Assembly (NCBI GenBank): GCA_025618425.1
Contig: CM046850.1
Coordinates: 3,693,986 to 3,757,985 of the forward strand
DNA length: 64,000 nt
DNA from: Heliocidaris tuberculata
Taxonomy: Eukaryota; Echinodermata; Echinoidea; Camarodonta; Echinometridae
Direction of reading: 5' to 3'
Shown: in pieces, positions 32,101 to 44,507 of the stretch
Numbering within the stretch: position 1 is the first letter of the stretch
Layout of the letters: every line of letters begins with the position of its first letter
Program-made: the position numbers and the translations under genes
The notes under the pieces: model-generated
Seen by the model: only the letters and a program-made list of their open reading frames with translations
Database searches by the model: none
Told to the model about the DNA's origin: nothing

Positions 32101-33503
32101 ATGAATAAAAAAAGATGATGGAAAAATTCAACCAAGTTAGAGTTTCAAGATTGTCAGCTTTGGGGTGATTCTTTAAAATGTTCTCCAGCTTTTACTATGG
32201 ACCATTTTGCTTTTTAATGATGAACCTAGCAGGTCCATAGAATTTATATAAAAACAAAGTTGGCGACCCTCTCTTACAAATTTGAATTTGTCATATCATC
32301 ATATTAAAATTTCTACTAATCTGCCTAATGGAATGTAGGAATAATATATGTCTGTTTACAGTTACGACTTTACTCGGTTAGAGCTACATATATGGGTAGC
32401 TAGATGCAATTGTCAACATGCATAGGGGCACGTTCAAAAATAGCTTGGACTTGCCTTATAAGTGCTTAAATAGGCTGAGAGAACTCAAAATGTCTCGTTA
32501 AACACGTATCATATTATGCAAACTGGCAACACAGACTGCATTACACTGATACCTGATTGAATGTAAAATATATCTCTATACAATACTCAATCATTAAATA
32601 GATGATGTTAACATAGAATGATGGCAAGAAATATCTTTCATCACAAAGAAAATACTTGCAAATGGTTCAAGTACTGGTAATGTCTTACTGTGAAGCTAAT
32701 ACTTAAATCATATACCACAAGTAAATTTTATCTTGATTGCTTCTCTGTTGAATGATATCTTTTTTAATCTTAATATAATTCTAAGAATGTAGCTATTCCT
32801 GCATGATTGTATTTGTATCATGCCATCAAGCATTGCAGTAAAGTTTACTTCAGAGGTAGAACATCTAGACATTCGAATGCTGTTTAAGAAACACAGCTCA
32901 TTTGGGAAGATTTTGTTAAAAGAGAGAGAGAGAAAGAGATGTGAGGCAGTGGAAAATATAGAAAATTAAATATTTGTATTTTCTTACAATATTTATCTTT
33001 TGTCTTCACTGACAAAGCATTAAGGAAAATATAAAAAAAGAAAATAGCTAGAAAAATATAAAATTAAAAAGAGTGGAGGGAAGAGCAATTTAAGCTAAAG
33101 CTCTACAACAACACCTCTCACATCTACATTTTTACTTTGACCAGCCTATGGTAAAAATGTCAGGTGGAATGATTTCTACAAGATTGCATAAATCTTTTGT
33201 TTGCAAAGAATTAACTTGCCTTATGTTTAAAGTGAAAGGCTACATTCCTTCTGGACAAAAACGAGTCAAATTGGTGTGCCTGAATAAAAGTAATTTATCC
33301 AATTGTTTTTTTTTTCTTCTTTATCTCTGACTCGAATCATTGCGGAAAATCAATACAAATTTAATTTTGCTATTTGCTTTATCAGCCACCATCAGTCATG
33401 GAAATTTGGAATCTTTAACAGTTACCCCAACTGTACTTTGGGATGAAGTTGGATTTTGTGGCACAAGGAGCCTCTGCCCACTCTGCATTGAATCAGATTC
33501 TGT
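29131..33503. other. Non-coding region downstream of MPDU1
   Basis: AT-rich. The MPDU1 3' UTR must start at 33503; an ATTAAA on the minus strand at 33365-33360 is a possible poly(A) signal. I find no convincing exon. A 20-bp-arm GC palindrome sits at 30309-30349. Confidence 0.5.
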
Positions 33504-33752
33504 CTACTCTGCCTTCTTAGACTGTTGCCTGCTGAGGTATTCCTTGGTGGCTCCCCAGTACCAGACCAGCTGGAGAGCGATGATGGCATTGCAGGTGGAC
33601 GCTACGATGTACGTCCAGACCAGCATGGGGTCATTGGTCTCCTGGATGCTGGTGAAGATTCGGGCCAGGCTACCAGCGGTCAGGAGAAAGACGGTCACGG
33701 CAGAGAGCTGACCGGTGTGCCCGTTGCTGAAATTGGTGAAGGCTTGAATTAA
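33504..33752 (-). CDS. MPDU1: MPDU1 exon 5 (C-terminus)
   Basis: Acceptor [27 protein letters not shown] through a lysine-containing tail SKKAE, stop TAG at 33506-33504. The basic C-terminal tail resembles the KKxx-like end of vertebrate MPDU1. Confidence 0.97.
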   Translation of the reverse strand, partial: LIQAFTNFSNGHTGQLSAVTVFLLTAGSLARIFTSIQETNDPMLVWTYIVASTCNAIIALQLVWYWGATKEYLSRQQSKKAE

Positions 33753-36700
33753 CTGTTCAAAGGTGTGAAAGAGATGTAGAAAATATGGTTACAGTATAGG
33801 GTGAAATCATGACATTGAGACACACATCACACAGTATATCATACAGTATATCATATAGTAATTATACAAATAAGTGACCGATGTAGATAGTCACAGCTGT
33901 AAGCTGAGCAGTGTGGACATTGCTGAATTGAAGAACTGTACAAGAGTAAAAAGATGGAGGAAAAAGGCAAGAATATGGTTACAATATAGACTGAAATAAC
34001 GATATCAAGACAAATATCAAATAGTAACATGATAAGCATTATCCAGTGCAGCTGTTGCTAATTAAGTAAAAACAAGTGAATGAGTAAATTACGCAATGCG
34101 TAATAAATGTCCCCGCCGGAAGTGCAGATCTGTGGAAATTAACTAGCCTGAACCTTAAAACTTCAGTGAAAAACTTTAGTGAATAAAATAATAATGTTAC
34201 TGCATGCAAAAGAAGAGAATACCAACAATGCATGTATACAACTGAAATATAAAACATGAAAACATTATGAACCTTCAGCCATTTTGAATAAATTTGCATA
34301 AATTTGCATGAATTTGCATGAATAATGAATTTCAAAATTTTGTGTAGAAGTTTGGAAGCCCCCACCCAGCCCTATCAGATAAAACAATCAGAATAAAAAT
34401 CCGATGTGAAATAGAGAAGTAGCATTTTTTGTCAATTTTGAATAAATTTGCATAAATTTGCATAATTAATGAATTTCAAAATTCTGTGTAGAAGTTTGGA
34501 AGCCCCCTCCCAGCCCTATCAGATAAAACAATCGGAATCAAAATCCGATGTGAAATAGAGGAGAAGTAGCATTTTTCGTCAATTTTGAATAAATTTGCAT
34601 AATTATTGAATTTCAAAATTCTGTGTAGAAGTTTGGAAGCCCCCACCCAGCCCTATCAGATAAAACAATCGGAATCAAAATCCGATGTGAAATAGAGGAG
34701 AAGTAGCATTTTTCGTCGATTTTGAATAAACTTGCATAAATCTGCATAATTAATAAATTTCAAAATTCTGTGTAGAAGTTTGGAAGCCCCCACCCAGCCC
34801 TATCAGATAAAACAATCGGAATCAAAATCGGCCAAGAAATGACGGAGAAGTAGCATTTTCTAACATTTGAGCACACACGGACAGACGGACGGACGGACGC
34901 ACACACACACACGCACACACACACACACACACACACACCCACACACGTACGGAGCCCGTTTCATAGTCCCCTCGCGAACTTCGTTCGGCGGGGACAAAAA
35001 TAGGGATCAACAAGGATACACTGCTTAAGTGTTGACATGAAGGAGAGAGAAAGACTAATATACCACACAATATTATGATGTAATACCTCTTTTTTACATT
35101 ACATTTCTTACATTTCTTTACACAATTTTCCAATACAATATCCTAATATAATAAGAAAAAAACATGCTCTATTAGAAAAAATAGTTAAAAACTGTACTTG
35201 GAAACCAAAGAAGCCATGTATTGTTATTTTCACTGTTTTTATGTATACATATAGTTTGATATTAAGAACCATATTGTACGCCATGTTCATTCATTTCTTG
35301 AGCTTTCGCTCTGGACCAATTTTCATCTTACCGATATTTCATACACATCCATAAAAAGCATTTTAAAAAAGGGCTTATAGGACACTTTTTGGAGAGAAAG
35401 GGGAGGTTGTTTTACTCTATATACATTTATGAATCGACTACCATATACATTTAGAGTACAATACCTTACTGACGATGACAATGGGCATGTTTCCAGCTTG
35501 TAGCATAGCAATGGTGCTCATGGGTGTCAGACCCGACAGAAGGGCATACATGATCCCGAGGTATGAGAACAAGAAGGACACAGCTCCGACTTGGTTGCCA
35601 CTATACATCATGCATAGAAATCCTATAGTAACAGTTTGGACAGCTAAAAATAAGGCTTCACCCCAAGCTCTGAAAAAAAAAAAAAAGTATATAAAGAATA
35701 AACAATATTTTTAAAAAGTCACATGAAATCAGGATCAGTTTCCATGATTCTGGAAAAATAAGATTTGTCATATTCATGAGGCTTCTATCTACTCTATACA
35801 TATATGCAGGGACCACATTTTATAAGCCAAAGTGCGGACGCTAACAAAACGTCACATTCTTAACAATTACCATTTTCAGGAGATTTGGTACTGGTGTTAG
35901 CTTTTGCCCGATGGATGAACATCACTTTTTGACAGTATTAAGGATTTAGTGGGGGAAAGAGAAATAATACATACTCAAGTGACAATTGTTTAAGGTCAAT
36001 TTCCAACACTAACCGAATTCTAACTTCAACCCCGGACCAAACACTCCACCTCGGGTCGAACATTCATGCCACTTGTGTGTGTAGTCTCATATGCCCATTT
36101 CTGTGTGCAGTATATGTGCTTTTCAGTGAGATTGGGTCAATTTCTCATTTATTTTGATGATTCCAAAACAACACAGTATAAAACACTTTGGTCAACCTTT
36201 CCCAATTGCTTTGAGACGGTTTCTTTCACAATGTAATTGCATTACCAGAACTCTACTAGTCTACATGTACTTTATCTTTAACCTAAACCCCAATGCACAC
36301 CAAAGCCCTAAGCCTATATCTTTGTCAAAATGAAGCCCAAAGTTATTGTCACCAGAGCAAATGGTTGGATCATGGAAGAATACTCACGAGAAAGGGTATC
36401 CATTAGCGAAAGAATAAGCCCAAGATGACGATATTGCTGCAAGCTCTAGAAGAACAGCAAGTACATTAAGACCCTCTCCACTTTTTGATGCCAATATCTT
36501 GCCAATCTGTGGTAGTTTAACTGTATGACAAGAGGAAAAACTCAGTTTCCATGTAAACATGTTACTGTATTATCATATCTTTTAAAGTAAAAAGTTTAAA
36601 AACTAAGCGAAATTTTCAAACAAAAATGAGAAAGATGGAAGAAAGTAATAAACAAGGGAAATGCCCAGGGCAGTCTCGCCTGCATCACGTAATTTTCGGG

Positions 36701-39700
36701 GCAAAATTTTCGCTTGGTGAAAAATCAAAGGTTGGAACACTTAAGGGGTGCTGCCCCTGAGCCTCCCTCCCCCCTTGTGGGCCAGGTACCCCATCTGTAT
36801 AACTTAAATCCCTTCAAGTAAGATTTATTGGATGGTGAAGTTCATTTGAAATCAAGCTGTGTGTTTTAAAGCAGCAGAATATGTGTACATGAAATAATTG
36901 CCATTGGGACACTTTTGAGGTGCCGGTGGTGCCCCTCCATCAGACCCCTTGAAGATAATGGTCTACAATACTTGAACAACTTGAAGTCTCCTTCCCCTAA
37001 CAATGATTCCTACCTAGTTTGCTTACAATCTACATGTACATGTGGCAATACGTTTTTACAGAAGAAAGAAAAATGTCAATTTGGTGTCACAGGCTCTTTG
37101 GGGGGGGGGGGGGCTTTTGACCCCCCCCCCACCACTCCATCCCTCCTTAAGGGATAGGTACCCTATTTGCATTCATTAAGATCCTCTTTGCCTAAGGATG
37201 ATTCTTACCTAGTTTGATTAGAACTCAGCCATGCATTTAACAAATATTTCATTTTAACAACGTGGGCACTTTAAAGGCTGCTGCCCCTGAGCCCCCTTGG
37301 AGGCAAGGTACCCTGTTTCAGAAATTGAGGTCTCCTTCCTTTAAGGATGATACCTACCAACTTTGCTAACAATCTTGCATCAGGGCTTAAAGAAGAAGCA
37401 AATATGAATCTAATTACTGTCATTATTGGTGCTCTTGGGGGTGGTGCCCCCAAGACTCCCCCCCCCCCCTGGTAGGTACCCCCATCTATATTAACTTTGA
37501 TCCTCCTTGCCTAAGGATGATCCCTGCCAATTTTGGTTGAAATCCACTACCAGCAAAGAAGTCAAATGCATGTGTACAATACATGCACATACTACATGTA
37601 CATGTACATACATGTACTGTATGTAGAGACAAAACTGAAATTTACCCAAAACTTAACCAAGTTAAACTGTCAGTAGGTGACCTTTAATGTGATGAAAATG
37701 TAAGATTTGGGTATTCATTTGAAAGAGGGTGACATGAAGACAATCCCTACCAAGAATGATGCCAAGTTTCAAAGAATTTGAACAAATACTTTTGAAACAA
37801 AGTAAAAATTCAAAAACTTAACCTCAGGTTAAGTTTTTGGAACACAATTTTACTCAATTGACCTTAATTGACCTTTGACCTTGACCTTTGACCTGAAATT
37901 TGTTCCACATTATCTGTGATACTCTACAACACTTATGTTTAAGTTTCATGGAAATTGGACATATACTTCTGAAATGAGAGCATTTCCAAAATTGTTGACG
38001 CCGCCGCCGCCGTCGTCGGAAAAGCGGCGCCTATGTCTCGCTTTTTGCTTACGCAGGCGAGACAAAAAGGAGAAGAAATAGAAGAATTGATATAAGTTGT
38101 CGTCACAAAGAAACCATTTTTTAAAAAGTGTACCTGTATTCATACCTTATTAAATTTATTTGCAAGTTAATCGCATTCATGTCATATTTTTTAATCTGGA
38201 GCTTTGTGCTCAACAAGTCACCCATAATAATGTCTACTTCTACTTAATAATTTCAGATCTATCTGGACATTTCAGTTGAAGAGAAGCAAAGCAATAATTG
38301 AGAATAAAAGATGAGGGTCTTTACAACAAAAGCAGGATTAAACAAAGATAATTTGTGGGGAGTGTGAGCGAAAGGAAATATATTATGAATCAATGTGATA
38401 CTATATTTATTATTATTATCATTATTATTATTATTATTATTATTCATTTGGCAGATCAATATACAGACATGAACAATAAAGTTGACAATGAAAACAAAAT
38501 TGTTAAACGGCAATAATACTTATGACAGATAAAACAAAACAATAATATGTGTTTCTGAGCATACTCCTCCAAGCTGCCTGGAAGAAAAAAAGCAATTACA
38601 ATCACTATGACCATCAGGTCTTTCCTCCCGACTTGGGAAAGCATGCTCAGAAGCACTCAATTGACATGTAAATTAAATTACAAGTGGGTCTAATGACTAA
38701 TAATGATGATTTTGTAATAAGGACTATTTATAACAATAATTTAAGGACTCTTCATAACAAGTTCATACCCTTTCACATATTTTCATACACTGGACCCCAT
38801 AGTTGTATGCAAATTTTAATTTTACAGGAAATGCAAAATTTAATCGGTCACAGTGCATACTTGTTTCTTCTTCTTCTATGATACTATTATACCAGTAATA
38901 TGTTTTCCCCGAACTTCCTGTCATAAATGAATCTACCCTGCACAACAATAACATGCTGGTACCAGATTGAGCATAAAAATACTGGTGCAGCAGCAGATTT
39001 TGAATTAGTCCCTTCTCAACTTCCACATTTAGATTACTCAATTACTGAAAGCAATTCAATTCATTTATTTATTTAACCATCCAAACATACACAAGCAAAA
39101 TAGGTTTACATCGATTTTTATTTTTACAAAATACAATGATGGTTTGGTGACTCCGGAGAAAGCAGAGCTTTGAATTGAATTGAAAGCAATTTACTCTTTC
39201 AACACTTTTAATTCCTTATGTACCGAAACCCTGGTCTGCCACATTCATTGGGATATATGATACACATACAATAAGTGTGACAAAACTGCCATTAAAGGGA
39301 AGGTTGTGTTCTGGGAAAGGTGAAAAATAATTTGTGAGCTTTCTCATGTCAATTTGGAAGAACATCACAGCAGAAATCCCCTGAAAATGATAGCTCTTCA
39401 AATGCCCTGGCCGAACATTCATGCCACTTGTGTGTGTACTATGTGTAGTCCCATACACCCATTTCTGTGTGCACTGTGCAGTACATGTGCTTTTCAATGG
39501 GAATAGGTCAATTTCTTATCTATTTTGATGATTATAAGACAACACAGTATAAAACAATTCTTATCATGTAGATATGGTCAACCTTTCCCAATTGCTAATG
39601 AGACAGTTTCTTTCACAATGTAATTGCAAGACTAGAACTCTACTCTGTCTTTAATCAACCAAAGTCAGAAAAGAGTTAAATTTGACAAGGAAGAGAATTC

Positions 39701-42700
39701 TATTATTACGGTTGATTCTGCATTTGAAAGACATACAATTTAAATAGTTCAGGTCTTAAAATGATTTGTAACCCAGTAGGACTGGCAAACATTTATTTGT
39801 AATTTAGAGCCCCATCTTGTCAAAATTTAAAATGGGCCATGGGTCAACTAGTACTTGTGCTACATTTTGGTTCCAAAAATAACAATCATCCTTTTTAACA
39901 AACACAATATAAAAAATTCCAGTTTCAGCATATAACTTGCAATATATGAAGTTTTTAATTGTCAAAAACTGAATTTGAAACAAACTGTCAAGTCTGTGAA
40001 TGGAAAAAGTACATGACTTGTTTCAATGGTAAATACTATGATGAATAAGACAGATAAATAGCAAAATGTAGGGGCACGAAAAGATGCGTTTGGAATGCAA
40101 AGATATGTTAGTGATATTGGTAAATCAAAAGTTGTAATTTGACATATAAATCACAAGAGTTTTGATATTGCCTATTTACCCCAATCAAGGTAGTAGAGGT
40201 ATTTTACCAGCTCTATGTTCTAATCAGATGGTTCTACATGTACCTCTTTACCTTACAATTAAGATTTTCCACTAAAAATGCATATTATGCGTTCCGGACA
40301 TGTCTTTTTGTGCCATTACATTTCACTTACACTAATTTCTATCTCATGCACTTACCCATCACAGATCCAGCAATAATGCCCAGTCCCAATCCTTTGCTTA
40401 GGGCTACTTTTAGACATGGAACTGTGAAAATGAAAATGAATTGCCGCAAAGAAATACAATGATGAAATAATCCGCTATTTTATTTACATTGCGTATCCAG
40501 CAGGCAAATTTTGTGAAAAAATTTGAAATAAATGGAGCAAAGTTATTCAATTTAATTTGACGAGAATTCTCTTATTAAAAATCCAGTCGATTCCCCCTTA
40601 AATTAAAGTGACAGTAAATTGAAGCTCCTAATGGCGCCACCTTTCAACAGGATTTGAAAAGTGTCTGTGCCTCTAATTTTCCCATCATGCCCCATTCTAG
40701 TTTGTAGAAGCTTAGAATGTATGTGTGCCATTGTGTGGGCAATTTTCCACATGTGCAACATCAAAAATAATGGTTTGAAATATAAAATGTGCCTATTTTC
40801 CAAACAGCTGTTTGTCGAAATTCAAATTAAAATGCAATCAATTTTCAAATTATGATCTCAATTTAGCAGTTACTGTAAGGTGGTGCTGTTCAAGTTTTGC
40901 CAGTTTAATGCCATTAAAAAAAAAAGTGGTTACAAAAATGATTAACTATAGGTGACCAAAGGTAATTAACCCTTTCAGGACAGGAATTATTTGAGGGCTA
41001 AATTGATCACAGTTTGTTCTTCAAATTGGCTACAATATTATTTTTATTTCAGTGGTTCATGGTTCCAATAAGGTGTAATGTCTGAAAACAATATACATGA
41101 TAAGGAATTTTGTTGAAAAGTTGAACAAAATTGTCAATTTGGATAAAAAACAATGATTTTAACTTTTTAATGTGTTGCCAATTTAAGGATTTTAAAGGTC
41201 ATTCTCATTTTTAAAATTCCTGGCATCAAAATGCAATAAGGTAATGCAACAAAAATGGACATAGTATGTGTAGAAATATTTGCTCTTTCTACTCATGAAT
41301 CTGGTATGTTTTTAGAGCTCTGAATTAAAAGTTATTAAGCCAAACCACAAAATGTGGTCAGTTGTCTCAAAAGGGTTAAAAAAAAAAGACAAACAATCAG
41401 AGACCTGTATTACCAAAAAGTATAATTGAATAAGACAAAAATAAGCTAAGTATTTAACAGATCATAAAAAATTAATGTGAAAGGTTGAGGAATGTACAGC
41501 ATCTATGACTGTGCTTATTACAATGATGCTAAGAGTGTCTCTCTCCTTTTTGTTGATATTTATTAAATGACATTAATTTATCTTTATCATCATCATTATG
41601 CATCATAGAGGTGTCATAGTTTAATCACTTGACTGGGAATGCAAAGGTAGTGGGTTCAAACCCTGGCACGGCATTTAAGCCTTGAGCAAGGCATTTTATC
41701 TACATTGCCCCTCTCCACCCAGGTGTTAAATGGCTATCCGGTAGGATGTGAACGTCTTCGTGGTTGGATTAGCATGTGCGTGCTTGGAAACAGGTGACTG
41801 GCTGGAATGCTCCCCAAGGCCCAAAGGAGTGGAGAATGTGATGTAATGTGCAGAATCGCAATTGAATCCAGTGACTGGGCTAATAATGCTGTAAGTGCTT
41901 CGGTTGTTTACATTGTAACTGGTAAGGCGCTATGTAAGAAACAGCTATTATACTATTATTATTATTATTATTATTATTATGCATCATTAATCATCATTTT
42001 CATCATCTTCATCATTATCATCATGCATCATCAATCATCATCATCATTCTTATCATCATCTTCATCACCATCATCATCGTTATCATCTTCATTATTATCA
42101 TTATCATCATCCTCATCAGCCTCAGCATCAATTTTTTAGATTTACAAATTGTCTTCTACTAGAGTAGAGTAAAGGCTCTGGTGTGCGGCCGCTTAAAGGG
42201 AATTTGCTGATTTATCAATCAAAGACTCGCACATAATTCAATACAATCAATTCATAGTCCAAATACTTGCTTACTAAAGTAAATAGAAGGCAAAATTAAA
42301 ATTATTGACCAATAACGTGGTCAGTAGTGTCCATTTTTCAAAACGGTGCTAGGGGTCCTGTGTGCGGCCGCCTCTACCCCTGTGAGCAGCCGCCCATGAT
42401 ATGTCGGGCATTCAGCATCATATTTGTGACTAAGTGAAAGAAAATTAATATCACATTTCATACATTACATTCCAATACTTTATAAAAATTAATAATATTC
42501 TGTTGAAACCCATAAAATCTGTCAAACATGATGATCTATCAAACGCCATGACCAAAAAATGAAAGCAGACTACAATTTCCTACAAAAACCTGCATTTTGT
42601 ACACGTTTTACAGAGGGTGGCTGCTCACCAGACCCACTCAGAAAAATGGCACTGGTGAGCGGCCACCCCCATGCAGCTTTCCCTGTGGTAGTGTAAATAA

Positions 42701-43439
42701 AAATTTCTGAAGCAAAACATGGACCATCAACTTCATTCTCTTAAATAAACATCAAATTACACATCAAATTGAACAAATAAAGTTTAAGTATTGGTTTAAG
42801 TATGTCAAAGTCTCTTAACTTAAAAGTTAAGAAACTGCAATTTTTTTGTCGATGACTGGTGGCGTACATTTCTCATGATGTTGAGCGAGATTCAGGATAC
42901 TTACTGCTTTGGCTGAGTATGTTTTTTGGTGCAATAGAACCTACCTGAGACTGTCCAGGGTAATTTTTGAAGGGATATCAAATTTTTTTTTTTTTTTTCA
43001 TTTTTTATTCACCGCCGGCTGCTCACAAAAGTCACAGGGGACCGGCCGCCCACAGGAGCACATACTCTAGACCTAGAAAAATAACACTTATTTGGCAACT
43101 ATACAGTTAAAAACAAACGTTACACATCAGAATCATTGCCTGGGACAGAAAAAAAAAATCTTTCTTCAGATCGGTCTTGCTCTAACTTTATCAGATGTGA
43201 AGAAAAAAAAAGCAACCATCACAAAAACAACACAAACTGTGCGCGGAGAAACAAACAAAAATATAAATACATGGGACCGTGCGGTAGTTTTCGCTTGGTC
43301 CTTATGGCATGAATAATTGTGTTATATTTTGAAACTTACCATCTAAGAAGTTAAATTCTTCGAAGAATGTAATGTAGCAATCTTCTGGCAAGAGAAACAT
43401 TACAAGCCATGGAAACAGTCCAGTCCTTTCGCCTTCCAT
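33504..43439 (-). CDS. MPDU1: MPDU1, mannose-P-dolichol utilization defect 1 protein, 5 exons, 250 aa
   Basis: A multi-pass ER membrane protein of the PQ-loop family, required for use of Man-P-Dol and Glc-P-Dol as lumenal sugar donors in N-glycan precursor, GPI-anchor and O-/C-mannose synthesis. Exons: 43439-43340, 40421-40356, 36520-36388, 35669-35465, 33752-33504; 753 nt, all GT-AG with matching phases. Landmarks: [20 protein letters not shown] (aa 34-53), first PQ-loop [19 protein letters not shown] (56-74), [12 protein letters not shown], and the highly conserved [20 protein letters not shown] and [10 protein letters not shown] near the C-terminus, ending SKKAE. Length matches the human protein (247 aa). 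ATG at 43439 gives the expected short N-terminus [11 protein letters not shown]. Confidence 0.97.
34108..34996. mobile_element. TIR element with four tandem 140-bp units, MPDU1 intron 4
   Basis: Termini TGTCCCCGCCGGAA (34108-34121) and TTCGGCGGGGACA (34984-34996) are inverted repeats. Inside, four units beginning near 34283, 34435, 34575 and 34718 share TTTGAATAAATTTGCATAA and AGTTTGGAAGCCCC blocks. They are followed by GGACAGACGGAC and a CA microsatellite (34892-34948). Confidence 0.75.
35465..35669 (-). CDS. MPDU1: MPDU1 exon 4
   Basis: Acceptor is a T14-CAG tract, donor AAG/GTATTG. Three hydrophobic segments ([48 protein letters not shown]). Phase 0 end. Confidence 0.95.
36388..36520 (-). 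CDS. MPDU1: MPDU1 exon 3 (first PQ-loop)
   Basis: Acceptor TGTCATACAG, donor TC/GTGAGT. Carries the Pro-Gln pair (59-60) and the next membrane helix, ending FANGYPF. Ends phase 2. Confidence 0.96.
36673..38063. mobile_element. Element with GTCTCGCCTGC inverted termini, MPDU1 intron 2
   Basis: GTCTCGCCTGC at 36673-36683 and its exact complement GCAGGCGAGAC at 38053-38063. The interior has diverged tandem units of about 200-250 bp around GGTACC / AAGGATGAT / CTACCAA motifs and a GC-rich right end with CCGCCGCCGCC. No coding capacity. Confidence 0.65.
38400..38446. repeat. TTA microsatellite
   Basis: TTATTATTATCATTATT run in MPDU1 intron 2. Confidence 0.9.
39058..39180 (-). mobile_element. Short retroposon insert with 11-bp target duplication
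   Basis: About 123 bp flanked by TGAAAGCAATT on both sides (39047-39057 and 39181-39191), with AATAAATAAATG-like sequence near its left end on the minus strand. Probably a LINE or SINE 3' fragment in MPDU1 intron 2. Confidence 0.65.
40356..40421 (-). CDS. MPDU1: MPDU1 exon 2
   Basis: Acceptor ATTTTCACAG, donor [27 protein letters not shown] is nearly identical to the family consensus. Ends phase 1. Confidence 0.96.
40966..41379. mobile_element. TTAA-flanked MITE, copy 1 (MPDU1 intron 1)
   Basis: TTAA then CCCTTTCAGGACAGGAATTA at the left; GTTGTCTCAAAAGGG then TTAA at the right. TTAA flanks and CCC...GGG termini are piggyBac hallmarks. The interior matches the copies at 53365 and 57073. Confidence 0.85.
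41601..41985 (+). mobile_element. tRNA-derived SINE with ATT tail, MPDU1 intron 1
   Basis: B box GGTTCAAACCC at 41653-41663, preceded by a weak A box, then CTCCACCCAGGTGTTAAATGG as in the element at 11524. Ends AAGGCGCTATGTAAGAAACAGC plus ATT repeats. Confidence 0.85.
42155..43080. mobile_element. Foldback/TIR element rich in GCGGCCGC, MPDU1 intron 1
   Basis: Left TAGAGTAAAGGCTCTGGTG then TGCGGCCGC; right GCGGCCG/CCCACAGGAGCACATACTCTA in inverted orientation. Further inverted copies inside near 42358-42400 and 42615-42665. No ORF. Confidence 0.55.
43340..43439 (-). CDS. MPDU1: MPDU1 exon 1
   Basis: ATG GAA GGC ... [17 protein letters not shown], resembling the LPEKCYDQLF start of vertebrate MPDU1. 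Donor G/GTAAGT, ends phase 1. Confidence 0.93.
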
Positions 43440-43594
43440 TTTAGATTTTAGAATGCAACTTGCACAGGTACACACGTCCTACACACGTCCTACACACGTC
43501 AACTGTAGATCGCGCGCCGCGCCGATATTGAATCTGGCGACGCTCGACCGACCGGGGCCGGCCGGCTAGCTGGGGCCGGGGGAGGGGGGGGGGC

Positions 43595-43810
43595 GCCATC
43601 TGTATGGGCGGGTCGGCCTAGCCTGGGTACATCGGTGGCCGGGCGCGGAGGCACTCCCTAATAATCTATGCTTGTTATTATGGGAGGGAGGGGGAAGGGA
43701 TTGCCATCTGTATGGGCGGGTCGGCCTAGCCTGGGTACATCGGTGGCCGGGCGCGGAGGCACTCCCTAATAATCTATGCTTGTTATTATGGGAGGGAGGG
43801 GGAAGGGATA
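43595..43810. repeat. Two tandem 108-bp units upstream of MPDU1
   Basis: GCCATCTGTATGGGCGGGTC ... GGAGGGAGGGGGAAGGGAT occurs at 43595-43702 and again from 43703, virtually identical, so recent. Confidence 0.95.
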
Positions 43811-44376
43811 TTTCATTGCGGAATGCAGCCTATACCGTACTTCGGATATTCAAACAGCCTATCTTTACTGTGATTCGGTGGGTTGTCTGTATCCATCATC
43901 AAGGTCGGGGGAATTTTCTTTTTCAAATGAAAGTCGGGGAGGGGAGGGTGTGGGGGGGGGGGGATGTGTGGTCATTGCCTATATTAAGGGACATTTTTTG
44001 GTAGAAGAGAAAATGGCACTTTCAAAACCACAACAATCATGAATAGACATTTTTATATCCTTATTTTCTCAATCTTAATCTTAAAAAAATATGTATCTGC
44101 ATTCATAATCAAAATTTGGATACAGCTAATGTGAATGATGAGCTCAGGGGCGTCGCTAAAGGGGTGTGTGTGTGGGGGGGGGGTGGATGCAACATCCCCC
44201 CACTCAGGATTGCTGGCGGCAAATGTGCCACCTCTGGTGGTGCAAAAACATCTGAGTCAATGGTGATAAGAAAAAATCTTTTCAAGCCCTAATTTGCGTC
44301 GGAAGGATTGGGGGTGTAGGTCGTTCGATGCTCCTTTCACGCACCTATTTATGATTTGCAAATTATACGTCTGGGG

Positions 44377-44507
44377 GGCGTTTCATGAAAGGACTTGTCA
44401 GATATTTTTTCCGACAAATTTGCTCTCAGCCAATCAGATGCAAGGATTTCAGTAGCTTATAACAGTTGTCGGATGAAATATCCGACAACTTCCTTTCATG
44501 AAACGCC
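44377..44507. mobile_element. Palindromic MITE, GCGTTTCATGAAAG family
   Basis: Perfect 17-bp inverted ends GGCGTTTCATGAAAGGA (44377-44393, 44491-44507). The core GACAAATTTGCTCTCAGCCA is shared with elements at 47280, 51485, 51604 and 62050. Confidence 0.8.
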
